Shown here: piece by piece, positions 20,718-31,391 of the stretch
Numbering within the stretch: the first letter of the stretch is position 1
Layout of the letters: every line of letters starts with the position of its first letter
Assembly: GCA_037178675.1 (NCBI GenBank)
Contig: JAYMGJ010000130.1
Location: forward strand, 1 to 64,000
DNA: 64,000 nucleotides
Reading direction: 5' to 3'
Origin: Scleroderma bovista
Lineage: Eukaryota; Basidiomycota; Agaricomycetes; Boletales; Sclerodermataceae
Program-made: the position numbers and the translations under genes
The notes under the pieces: generated by a model
What the model was told of the DNA's origin: nothing
Databases searched by the model: none
Seen by the model: the letters and a program-made list of their open reading frames with translations, nothing else

Positions 20718-23700
20718 TAGGGAATGGCATGAGTGTACCCATGGGTGTCCACGTGCATACCCACACCCATTCAAAGGGTCCAGGTGTCCATTCAAATCAT
20801 AAAATTTGCCACCTGGTAAAGCACCTGCTCAGGTTGCACCTGCAGGTATGTATAGATTTTGACAATGTACATGACACCTTGAGGTAATTAGTCCAGTAAA
20901 ATAATGTCCCAGCCGTCCTCCAGCTTCATGTCATCATCACCTGGAATGTCTGGCATTGCTGCCACTGCCAGGACATCATCATCCTTTACTAGGCCTAACT
21001 TGCACCATGCGCCTAGACACAATAATGCATGGACAGATTGTGGGGATAGACGTGAGCAAACATGTGATAACAGTAGCTGCCCATGGCTGAATAAATGTTC
21101 AACATCAATTGATGTAGCTGCCATGAGGAGGTTGAGATAAATAGTAACCATAAAATCATGTACACATACCAGGAACACTGAGATAGTCAAGAGCCATTCT
21201 TGAGAGACGGGAAATGTAGCACGCTGCTCATACCACCACACAAGTGCATCAGTAACATGCTCAATGTCTGTATTGAGGTAGCAATTGAGCTTGGACCGAT
21301 ATTCTGATGACTTGGGAGGTGCCAAAGCCTCAAGTTGATCAAATATGTTGCAGCTCTTTACCTGTTTGACAGGTGAGACCTCATTGCTCTCATTATCGGA
21401 GCCATCATCTGAACTGGCATAAAAGCATTCAAATTCTTCGCGTACAAGGGCCTCCACCTTCTTGATCTAACAATCTAGCCACTTGAGATTCCAGAAATAA
21501 GTAAGCTTGTGCCTAGGATGGAGAACTAGAGTTCTCGTGTGAGATGCCGTCAGTATCACTGGTAGTATGGGTTGACTTACCCATGGCGATGCAATACAGG
21601 TGAGATTCATCTGTATGACAGTAATAGTGGTTAAGGGTTTTCTTTGCTAGCTCCAAGCCAGCACGGATAGGTGGGGAGTATGTTGCATCCAGTACATAGG
21701 TTGTAAATACTTGGTCAATGTGATCCATTGCAGGGATCACCATCACAAGATTGGGGCTTCCACGTGAGAAGAACAGAGTAGCATCTTTCAATATCTGTAT
21801 GGTTTTGTTTAATCTTGTTTATTATGTATGTCACCTTGAGGTGTTTGCGTGTACTCACCGTTAAGACTCCTTGCAGCTCCTTGAGTGTTGCCCACTCCTT
21901 GTCACTCAACTCAAACTTTCTCAGTCCAAGATCCCTCCATTGAGTAATTACATTTATTGGCTTGTGGTGCTCAACAGCAAACTCAACCATATCACAGGAT
22001 GAATTCCATTGGGTGGAAATGTCATGCGGCATCAATCGGACTGCCATCCCCAAGCTTTGAAGTGTTTCCTTCCACACTGGCAGGACAATTGTCGTCGAAT
22101 GGACAATCTTAAATGTGAGACGCCTCAGCTATATGAAGATATGATCAGCAAAAGCATTCCTGTAAGTAGATCTTGAGATCGACCTTCATCAATGCTAACT
22201 TCACTGGTTTAATTGTTTCCAGCAGCTGCTTCCTTTTGTCCATTGTCAGCACCTCAACCTCGTCAACCCATCCATCACTATTGTCATCCTGGATTTCACT
22301 GTCAGTATATCCAACTTCACTGTGAGTTATTTCTTCTTCTTCAAGCAGTCCATTCACGAGATCATTGACATCTTTGTCTTCTATCAGATTGTCACCTTTT
22401 CTTTGCAGACAAGGATCAAACAAGCACATCAGCGATTTGGCTGTCAGGTTTGTCATATGGAAAAAGCAGTGGGCTTGTGCCTCTGCTCCATTAAATTGTA
22501 TATTGATGTCTTCTAGATTTCGTATCATCGCATCATTATTTGATGCGTTGTCGCTCATGATACCAAGTATCTGACCTTGGCGTCAGCACAAGGTATGTAT
22601 TGTATACCATTCATTTGACACACCTTTTCTGATATGCTGTTTTCTTTGAGGACTGCTACAAATGTCTTCACCAACTCCTCACCTGTGTGGGACTACCACA
22701 ATATTAGGTATGTGGCATATAGTTTTGTTTTGACATGAGCTCACCTTAGGTACCTTGACAACATCTAAAGGAAAACTCAATGCTTTCCCTTTGCGCTCGA
22801 AATGGACTGCAAATGGCACAAGCACTTAGTGGTTCGGTGATGTCCAAGCATCAGTGGTAAAGCTCAGCCTTCCCTTGTGTTCCTAGTGAGTAGTTGTTAA
22901 TTTATTCCACCCATCCCGCATTGCCGTTTACTGACCCTTAACATCTTTGCTACACATTGCCTAGTCTGAGCAAATGCAAGCCTGACATCATGCAATACTG
23001 TGAAGGGCAAAGGTATGTAATAATCTGGCCTCCCCATTTTCATTAAAGACTTGAATGCTCAGTCATTGACAATGCTGTATGGACGCAGGTCCTCTGACAC
23101 CCAATGCACAATTTTGGCCCTTCAGATTGTCACATCAATTGCCAATGTCCACTGTGATGTTATCTGCAACTCACCTGGTCTCAGAGTGAGTGTTTGGCCT
23201 ATTTGAGTAAGTTGTCTGTGCCTTTTTTCATTCAAATGCCTGGGTAATTGAGCCATTTTGAAGGATGCTATGGACAATTTTTTCTCATGCTTCTTCAACG
23301 TCTTTTGCTCAGTCTGCATTGTGAAGTGCGTCATCACCCCAGCAAGTCTTCACATGCCTGTACATGTTGCCTGTTGAGCCCACATCCTTTTTGTCAATGA
23401 ACCATTGGATACTAACAGCGCAGCCACGTCCACAGCACTTGAAGACATGTGCACAGCGCCCTTGGTCATAAATAACCTTGGGCTCTGACTCAAAGAAGGC
23501 ATAGACGAGTGAGTTCCACTCCTGTTTACATTCTGGCCAGTTGTTTAATCAGCTCACTAATTATCATTTTGAAATGTGGGTACACACTTAGCTCATCCAA
23601 GGCTGGCATTGCCATCGCATTCAACTCCCCAGTATCTGTGTCATTTGCATGAGGGGTTGACTGTTCCTGTCGTGCCATCTTCTTGCTATGTTCTTGGCTT

Positions 23701-24219
23701 TCCTTGTCGTTGTCATGTGTCTGCTTTTTGGATGATGTGGGAGTGCTGCTGTTTGGTGGGTTGGTATCCACTGTTCCACCTGTTGGTGCTGATACTCCCT
23801 TAGGTTTCTTTGTGCTGTTGTTCCTGTATCTCCTCGCAATGGCCTCCAGCTTCTCCTCCAAAACAATGCAGCCCTTCTCAGTTGGCTTTGTGATCCATTT
23901 CATACTTCTGTCCATGTGTTTTGTTGTGTACAAGTCTGTGTGCGAGTTTTTTCAAGGCTTTATATTGTTTTAACGTAGTATGGAGACTATTCCAAACTAG
24001 TATATAGTGCCATCTGTGTGCGAGTTTTTTCAAGGCTTTATATTTTTTGCTGTAGTATGGAGACTATGTCATAGTATCATGACAGTAAGTGTCTGAACTC
24101 TGGTTGTCCCTGGGTGTGGATCCGGGTGTGGGTAAGTGCATGGGTGTCCCACACCCACACCTGAGTGGCTTTCACACCCAGGACCTGGCTGGGTACACCC
24201 AGACCTGTGCTATTGCCTA
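20718..24219 (-). mobile_element. hAT DNA transposon (3502 bp)
   Basis: The ends are imperfect inverted repeats: TAGGGAATGGCA at left and TAGGCAATAGCA (reverse complement) at right, each followed by GTGTACCC-type sequence. CTTCTAGG flanks both sides (20710-20717 and 24220-24227), the 8-bp target duplication typical of hAT. Inside is a minus-strand transposase with BED-like finger and hAT dimerisation domain. The subterminal regions are rich in GTGTCC/ACACCC repeats (20730-20790, 24110-24210). Confidence 0.95.
20888..23933 (-). pseudogene. hAT transposase with BED-like finger
   Basis: Minus-strand pieces in order: a basic, S/T/P-rich N-terminus (23933-23526); a BED-like zinc finger near 23500-23345 (HVFKCCGRGCAVS, NMYRHVKTCWG); the RNase-H-fold core (MSDNASNNDAMI with Asp, CFFHMTNLTAKSL, STQWNSSCDM, WRDLGLRKFELSDKEW); and the hAT C-terminal dimerisation domain (SIDVEHLFSHGQLLLSHV, LGAWCKLGLV). 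Several stops and probable introns divide it, for example at 21478 and near 22100, so activity is doubtful. hAT enzymes excise and reinsert DNA, leaving 8-bp duplications, as seen here. Confidence 0.85.
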
Positions 24220-24682
24220 CTTCTAGGTCTGGGTCCGCAGGGTCCGGGAGCCAGGCATTCCTGGACTGCCTGGATCGTTTGGTGGAGTCAATGGGGGAGT
24301 TGACTGGGGAGGTGCACCAGATGAGATAGGTGCAGCAGTCTGTTGCCCAGTCCAATGACCAGGTTGGGCATACCCTCGAGATGTTTCTTAAGGAGTGCCA
24401 CTTCTTCAATGGGCCCCACGATGTGCTGGAACTGGAGTTGGACAGTGAGGAGGTGGTGGATCTGGAGGAGATCGACCAGGAGGTTGAAGACCTCGAGCAG
24501 GAAATGGAGAAGGCTGGTGATGAGTTGCTGTTGCACCATGCCCCTCCTTGTGTGTGAACCAGTCCAGTCTGGACTTGTAAATAGAAAATGTAATTAGTTT
24601 GATTTTTACAAGAGAAAACTGGACTGAGAGACAGAGTGAGTGATATTAAGTTTGAGACTGATAGGAGAGAGTGAGAGTACTA

Positions 24683-27600
24683 TTACATGGATGCAAGTGG
24701 TCTGGGTTTGTCCAGGTACCGGACATGGTAGTCTTTCAACAGTTCCATAGTGTTGCCAAGTTCGGTGGCAAGTAGCCATGATGTTTCTTTGTCAGTTCCT
24801 TCATAACCAGACCAATGTACCAAGTACAAGAGCTTGCATGTTTTGCAGCAGTAGTCAACCTTGGAGTCAAGGATCTTGGAGATCTCAAACTCCAGTTCAC
24901 CATCCACCTCAACTGGTGGTGGCAGAGGTTGGATCTGGTCCAGAATGGTATTGGGTATGGCCAGTTTGAGTTGGGAGACATGGAAGATGGGGTGAACTGT
25001 GCGCATGAAATCTGGAAGATGAAGGGTAAAGGAGAGTGAGCCTACTTGAGCTATAATGGTATATGGCCCAAGGTTCTTCTCTGATAGTTTTTTGGATGGT
25101 TGAGTTGACCAGAAGTATTTGGCTTTCATGTAAACTTGATCGCCAACCTTGAAGTCTGGTGCCGGAGTATGCTTGGCATCAGCCAGACCTTGGTAGCGAA
25201 GTTGTGCATTGGCCATTTCTTCACAAAGGTATTGGTGCAGCAACTTGAGGTTGACTGCATAATCACAAGTCCTGGCAGAGGTCATGTCACATTCTGGGTA
25301 GACAGAAATGTTAGGGTGGTAGCCCTTGTTAGCAAAGAATGGAGAGACTTTGGTGGTAGCACTAGGTGCATTGTTGTAAGTGAACTCCACCAGTGGGAGT
25401 AGGTCCGCCCAGTTGTCCTGCTGGTAGTTGCAGTAGATCCGGAGGTACTGTTCAAGGGTCTGGTTAGAGCATTCAGTCTGGCCATCACCCTCTGGGTGGT
25501 AACCAAAGGTGAAGTGAAGGCGCATGTCAAGAGCCTTTCTGAGTGACCAGAAGAAGTGCAAGACAAACTCAGTACTGCGATCTGATGTGATGTGAGCAGG
25601 AACTCCGTGCTTGGAGAACACATGGAGTAGGAAGAGCTTTGCAAGCTCTGGGCTAGTGATGGTGTTGTGAGTAGGAATGAATATGGCTTGTTTAAAAAGC
25701 TGGTCTACCATGACCAGGATGGCCATAAAGCTGGTAGATGAGGGGAGTTGCTCAATGAAATCCATGGAGATGGAATTCCAGGGCTTCTCCAGTATGGGAA
25801 GCTGTTTCAACAGTCTGTAGGGTCTATGGTGCGGTGTCTTGGCTTGTGCACAAGAGATACATGACTAGATGTAGTCCTTGACGAAGGTCTGGAGACCAGG
25901 CCAAGTATACTCACACTGGATTAGCTCTAGAGTCTGGTTTTGCCCAAAGTGACCAGCTAGTGGGTGGTCATGTTGATACCAGAGGACACAGAGATGGAGG
26001 TCGTCTGAGTCCAGTACATAGATATGACCATCTAGCCAGAGGAATCCTGCTTTGTCAGTGGACCAGTGAGAGTCCAGAGGGTCTGCAAGGTGGATCTGGG
26101 CAATGGGGTCAGAGGGTAGTGCAGAGAGGATGTTGCTATGGAGTGTTTCCATGTCCATGATTGTGACTGCACGGAGGACCAGGAACTCTAGGTAGGTAGT
26201 GCAAAGTGAATTAGTGAGCTGTTCTTGAGTGAACACCAGCCAGAGATTTTGGGGGTTAACCTGGGTGTAGCCACTATCCCCCTCTTTGGGGTAGACGTCT
26301 CATCATCTAGTGAGAGTGTCCAGCTTGGCACCAAGTTTTCCAGGACAGAAGTGAATGACAAGATTAAATTGAGACAGAAGTTCAGACCACCAGGCTTGCC
26401 GGCAGAAAAGTACTTTTGAGGTGGAGAAATACTCAAGGTTTTTGTGGTCCATGACAATGTCAATAGGGGAGGCAGAGCCTTTGAGGTAGTGGTGCCAGTT
26501 CTGGAATGCTTTGAAGATAGCAAGCAACTCCTTATCATGGGTGTCATAGTTTAACTCCAGAGTGGTCAAAGTCCAGGAGTAGTAGGTGACCAGACGAATC
26601 TCTCCATCAGCACAAGTGATAGACAGGATGCCAGTGACAGCATAGTCAGAGGCATCAGTTTCCACAATAATAGAGGTGTCCAGAATGAAGTGAGTAAAGA
26701 TGGGCGCAGTAGTGAAGGCATGCTTGAGAGCATTGAAAAAATGTCAACAGTCCTCAGAGAAGTTTCAAGGAGCATCCTTTCTGGGTGAGCCAGGTGAGGG
26801 AAACCACAATGTCCAAGTAGTTGAAGATAAACTGGCAGTAGAAGTTGGCAAAGCCCAGGAAGGACTGGATATCCTTTACTTTTCAAGGTCCAGGCCAGTC
26901 AGAGATAGTTTGGATTTTGTCCAGAGACATAGTCAAACCATCCAGAGAGAGGCGATAGCCAAGGTACTCTACTGAGTCCAAGTGGAACTCACACTTCTCC
27001 AGTTTGGTGAAGAGGCCATGTAACCAGAGTTTGCAGAGCACTTCCTGGATGTGCTGCTGGTGGGACTCCATATCCTCATAGTAGATGAGGATGTCATTGA
27101 GGTCCACAATGTCTAGCATGTCAGTGAAGATGGTGTTGACAAAGTGCTGGAAGGCTGCAGGGGCATTAGTGAGGCTGAAGGGCATTACTAACCACTTGTA
27201 AGACCCATAGTGCATATGGAAGGTGGTCTTCCATTTGTCGCCCAGAGCAATCCAGACTAGATGGTACACGTGCCAGAGGTTGATCTTTGAGTAGATCTTG
27301 GCACAACTAGGGGAGTCTAGTAGGTCAGAGATAAGGGGGAGTGGATAGTGACCCTTCTTGGTAATTTTGTTTAGGTCTCAGAAGTCAATGCAGAGGCAGA
27401 GTGAGCCATCCTTTTTCTTTATGAAGAGGACCAGAGCAACATGGGAGGAGGTGGTAGAGCAGATGAAACCTGTATTTAGATTCTCATCGATGAAAGTCCA
27501 GAGAGTGGAGAGCTCAACAAGAGACAGTGAGTAGAGAGTTCCCAGAGGTGGAGAAGTACCTTCTTCAAGGTCAATCTTCAGATCATAATCACAATGTGGG

Positions 27601-28129
27601 GGAAGTTCAGAGGCTTTCACCTTGCTGAACACATCCGCATAGTTGTGATACTCCAGAGGGACAATGTCCAAGTCCAGCAGAGTAGAGGTGGATGAAGAGC
27701 AAGCCTTTGCTGATTCTGAGGCACACAGCTGAAGTTGGTATTTGGTAGATCCTTCTAACTTGCATGCATGCATGAATGCGGCTGCATTAATCAGAGAGAT
27801 GTGTGGAGGGGTGCAAACTGGAGTGTCAACAGATGGCACAAGGCCGGGATCAGATTGGCCAGAGAGGCTGGAGACAGGGTTACTAGACAGAACCAGAGAG
27901 AGAGTTGACAGGGGTGCTGGCAAACTTTCTGCAAGTGTTTGGAATGTTAAACTGCTCAATACCCAGTCAATCAACAGATTGTAGCAGGTGAGCCAGTTAT
28001 GTCCGAGAACAATTTTGCATTCAGAATCCAGCAGAGTTAGGTAAAAGGTCATGGGGGTGACATCACCAGATGTGGGGAATTTCACTGATATATTGACAGC
28101 TTGAGTGATTACAAAGTTTGATGTACCGT
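24683..28129 (-). pseudogene. Gyp-2 pol: protease end to chromodomain
   Basis: Minus-strand Ty3 pol with many stops. Visible in order: protease end (VLGHNWLTCYNLLIDWVLSS), RT (FIKKKDGSLCLCIDF, PFSLTNAPAAFQHFV), a degraded RT box reading DLND where Gyp-3 has YLDD, RNase H (METDASDYAVTGILSI, NYDTHDKELLAIF), integrase zinc site (YQHDHPLAGH, SCISCAQAK), catalytic core (SMDFIEQLP, TSDRSTEFV, GDGQTECSNQ) and a chromodomain (YLVHWSGYEGTDKETSW). The Asn in the RT box makes the polymerase dead as it stands. The reading frame begins abruptly at the LTR B1 junction, inside the protease. Confidence 0.9.
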
Positions 28130-30402
28130 TGTGCACCTAAGTGAGGGAAGAGGTCAGAACAACCAACAACCAACACCAAATGACAGCAATATGCGAGTGG
28201 TGATCTTCCTTTGCATTTCTGGTATTTAATCTCCTCAGGGGGATGTGCTGCACGCCTTCAGGCAGGATGCAGGAGGGAAGGGAAGGGCTTCTGATGGGGA
28301 TGGAATGCGACTTGGGATGGTATTGACTCCTCTTCAGCCTACCACAGTGGTTAGGAAGAGTCCTGGGATTGAGGAGTGATGATAGATTGATGACAGGGGT
28401 GTAACAGCAGTGATGGAGCAACAGGGAAGCAAGGGGACAGTTCCTGCTTCAAGAATGTGATGGACAGTGATGGGATGGAGTGGACAGAGATGCTAGACTG
28501 CGCTTGAGCCTAGAGAAATGATCAGATACAAGATATATCTGATAAACAACAATATAGGAGCTTTAGGCCAGCACTGAGTGACCTACAAGTCCAAAGACAG
28601 AGATAGAGCTTATAGACAGTGAGGGAGAGTGAATGTGGTCGCTTTATTGAGGGGGAAGCAGACACTTCCTTGCAGCCTTTGGCTGCTGGTTTATATACAG
28701 GAGGGGCTGTGGCCCTGTAAGCACAAATGACTAAGTGCTTGGTAAGAAATTGGTAAGCAATTGATAAGCAGTGTAATCAGGCTGAGTCATTGATGGGGAG
28801 AGCCTGAACAAGCTGCTGAGCAAAGGGAAAGAGCAAAAACATAGGTAAAAAGGGGTGCATAATCAAGAATATGGAAAAATCATTGCATGGGGCCCAAAAG
28901 AGAGGGGGGGGAAGCATGGGATGAGTAGATCGAAGCTAAATGAGCATATGTGATGACATAATGCATATGAATCATAGGGGCATGAGTCATGAATTGATAA
29001 GCAGCATGATAAGCATGATTTGAAGGATGATTGGTAAGTGATTGGTAAGGGAAGTAATGGGGAGTAGTGATGCCAAGAGGGGATCAATAATGTGCAGCAG
29101 AGTGACTCAGAGTGAGCCAGAGTGACTCTGTGTGACTCAGACAGAAGGGAAGCACAACCTGTGATTGATTGAACTTTAGATCTGGAAATGAGCTTCTGAA
29201 GCAGTGCCACTGATGGGAGTGGCTGGGGGATAATAAAAGAATTGATCCGACCAGAAGAGCAGTGTCAGGGGGCCTGGAATGACAAGTAAAGTCACAGCTG
29301 GTCACAGAGTGTCACAAATCCCTTGGATTGAGCTTCTGTAGAGCAAAAATGCGAAATTTGGTGCTCCCGAAGTGCAGTCTTCCCTTGAGCAGTAAGGGGA
29401 AGGTTCTGTACTCTATTAGGGCTCCTAAGAAGGGTTCTAGAGCACTGTTTCATTCGTGTTTGTTGCGGGATAGCAGGGAAGAGAATCACAAGTAGCGGAT
29501 TCGACGTGTCCAGGGAAGCAAGATGAATGATAGAGGGAGATGGATGTGACAGGACTCTGGGATGAAAGGACCATATGCAGAGGACTCAGGAGACACAGAG
29601 ACAACCAGGTATGAATTTTCAAGTCTAACGATAGACTTGAGACGACCAAAGTACGTGCGCGACGCAGGACTGACAAGGAGAACGCGCTGACCGAGAACGA
29701 GAGGGACTGAGGGAGCAGGCTGGGAAGATATGTACCAGACAGTACACAGGAGCTCAGGGAGAGGCTGTCCCAAGAGCAGGACATAGTTGAGGTCTACTGC
29801 AATAGCGGAGAAACATTCCAGAGAAAATGCGGACTCCATAGTGAGTGATGAAGTGGGTGTCTGGATTGCGGGTGGAATATCTCCGTGGGAAATAAACAGA
29901 TTTACGTTGAAACTTGACAGGCAGATAGACCACGGTCTAGGCTCCATGATGGTATAGTCACATGATTGATAGCTTCAAAAAGGGTGGAGCTATTCAAAAT
30001 ATTGGAATGCTGGCACTGGGCGCCTAAATTTGACATTTGGGCGCTAAAAATGATTCTTCCTTTTCTCCTTCATTTCTCTATTGTTTCTTCTGCTTCTTTG
30101 GTTGTTCTGGTATGGGAGTTGGACTGCAGTAGGTTGCATTCCTCTCTCATACTGAAATGATCATCATTCCTTGGATTCTTCTGCTTCTTGGTGGTTCTCG
30201 TGCGATAGATGGCTACAACAAGCTTGTATTCATTCTTCGCAGAAGGATAGTCTTGACTTTGCGTGATATGGATAGTGAGGGCTGTCTGTATCCCTCAAGT
30301 CGGGACAATCTTTCAACAGATCTTGGGTGTGTGTTTTTCACATTAGTTTCATCGGCTAACTTTCTCCATGTCCACAGTACCAAACACATTTGGTGCGTGA
30401 CA
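28130..30402 (-). repeat. Long LTR B1 (2273 bp)
   Basis: Plus strand runs TGTGCACCTAAG to GGTGCGTGACA. Flanks are CCGT at left (28126-28129) and CCAG at right (30403-30406), which do not match each other. CCGT is the reverse complement of ACGG and agrees with the ACAG flank of B2 after one CG change. B1 is nearly identical to B2 in inverted orientation and related to the A LTRs. It contains a TATATAAA box and AATAAA, mirrored at 39800-39807 and 39849-39854 in B2. Confidence 0.88.
29486..29947 (-). CDS. Conserved U3 reading frame in LTR B1
   Basis: 153 codons from ATG at 29947: MEPRPWSICLSSFNVNLF, then MESAFSLECFSAIAVDLNYV, GQPLPELLC, SSQPAPSVPLVLGQRVLLVS, SIVRLENSY and SPESSAYGPFIPESCHIHLP. 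The same frame in the A LTRs differs mostly by synonymous or conservative changes, which suggests selection on the protein at some time. The copy in B2 is identical. Function unknown; it lies in U3, upstream of the TATA-like box. Confidence 0.5.
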   Translation of the reverse strand: MEPRPWSICLSSFNVNLFISHGDIPPAIQTPTSSLTMESAFSLECFSAIAVDLNYVLLLGQPLPELLCTVWYISSQPAPSVPLVLGQRVLLVSPASRTYFGRLKSIVRLENSYLVVSVSPESSAYGPFIPESCHIHLPLSFILLPWTRRIRYL

Positions 30403-30765
30403 CCAGACACACCAGACCATGTTCCTGGTGGTTTCCCTGACACTTCTGCAATGCCCAGTGAGGAAGATGTGCAAAAGATGTGCAAGGAAGGGGGAGCAAA
30501 CCTAGTCCAATTCCTGATGGGCAAAGCCCTCACAACCAGCGAGCCTCAATATGAGAGCATCCGAAATTGGTCCTACAAGGACATCGCTCGCTTACCCCAA
30601 GCTGAGCAAAAACTCTGGCGACTTGCTTGCCAAGAAGAGCTCAACGTGCTGCGAAAGTGCAAAGTCTTTGAGCTAGTTGACTGTCCCCAAGACCAGAAGG
30701 TCATAAAGAATTGATGGGTCTTTGACATGAAGTCAGATGACTGCAAGAAAGCCCGCTTAGTAGTC
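30403..30765 (+). pseudogene. Cop-2 fragment: linker and start of reverse transcriptase
   Basis: About 120 codons match the Cop-3 frame from PDTPDHVPGGFPDTSA to KKARLVVQAK: EEDVQKMCKEGGANLVQF, NWSYKDIARLPQAEQKLWRL and CQEELNVLRK, then a TGA where Cop-3 has CGG/CGA-type Arg-Trp. It ends abruptly at the Gyp-4 gag junction at about 30766. It begins exactly at the end of LTR B1, and its missing N-terminal side is the Cop-2 sequence ending at 48265 on the other strand. Confidence 0.9.
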
Positions 30766-31377
30766 CAGGCCAAAATAACTGGGTTCTTCATGCCTGGCAA
30801 CAACGCTGACTGGGCTAGGTCCCAGTTGCTGAAGTTGCACCAAGGCCCACGTCAGAGGGTTGACGACTTCGTCGTGACCTTTGAGTCGCTTAAAGTTGAG
30901 AGTGGCTTTCCCGACGCTTATGCTAGGGACTTGCTCGAAAGGGCAGTACAGAGGCAGGTTCTCCAGCAGGTCTATCTCCTGGTGAAGGACCACTCCACCT
31001 ATGCAGAGCTAGCCACCTCAGTTAGAACCATTGGAAGAGCCCAGGAACTCTTCCTGATCAATATGCAGGGCGGCGCCCGCTACTATCAGCAGGGGAGTGG
31101 CTCCTCCTCTTATGGAGTTACGCCGGGCACTGGCGCCCCAATGGATATTGGTGCTGCTCAGCAGCAAAACCAGCAATGGAGTAAAGGGCTCCAGTGCTAT
31201 AATTGCCAGGGATTCGGCCACATCACTCATGAATGTAGCCAACCACGCTGCCCACGTTGAGGGCAACCCCAGCAAACTCAGGCTGTACAGCCCAAACCCG
31301 ACGACGACCGCATCAACGCTGTTCGCGGCATGTCCTTCTCTGAAATGAGGGATTATTTTAGGAATTTAAAAGACTAG
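30766..31377 (+). pseudogene. Gyp-4 gag, C-terminal part
   Basis: Open from the copia junction to TGA at 31258-31260, then further in frame to TAG. The capsid-type region (FVVTFESLKVESGFPDAYAR, LLERAVQRQVLQQVYLL) precedes a CCHC zinc knuckle CYNCQGFGHITHEC, which is C-X2-C-X4-H-X4-C and packages RNA in related elements. The N-terminal matrix/capsid part is lost. Confidence 0.85.
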
Positions 31378-31391
31378 AGAGTGAGGATACA

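Larger units (their letters stand above)
19958..24557 (+). pseudogene. Gyp-2 antisense accessory gene, interrupted by a hAT element
   Basis: ATG at 19958 (MSAHTQTTTPT) starts a homologue of the Gyp-1 accessory gene. A charged E/A/R/K helical segment follows, with a frame change near 20150-20290, then an intron (GTAAGT at about 20438 to AG at about 20484) just before the Cys region, as in Gyp-1. Only the second Cys half-motif is complete (CKRCTSLKEKC); the first has been reduced to one Cys. A KGKGKA patch follows. The gene breaks at 20717 at the hAT target duplication and resumes at 24228 in frame (AGPSR/SGSAG), then FLDCLDRLVE, an in-frame TAG, FLKECHFF and an acidic tail to about 24556. It is clearly broken. 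Confidence 0.8.
16864..28129 (-). mobile_element. Gyp-2: Ty3/gypsy chromovirus, 3' portion
   Basis: Minus-strand copy related to Gyp-1 and Gyp-3. This portion holds pol from protease to chromodomain (28129-24683), the antisense accessory gene (19958-24557, carrying a hAT insertion), the purine tract and a rearranged 3' LTR (19789-16864, carrying solo LTR A2). The missing 5' LTR and gag are found in inverted order at 35822-38058, beyond LTR B1. See the inversion finding. Confidence 0.9.
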
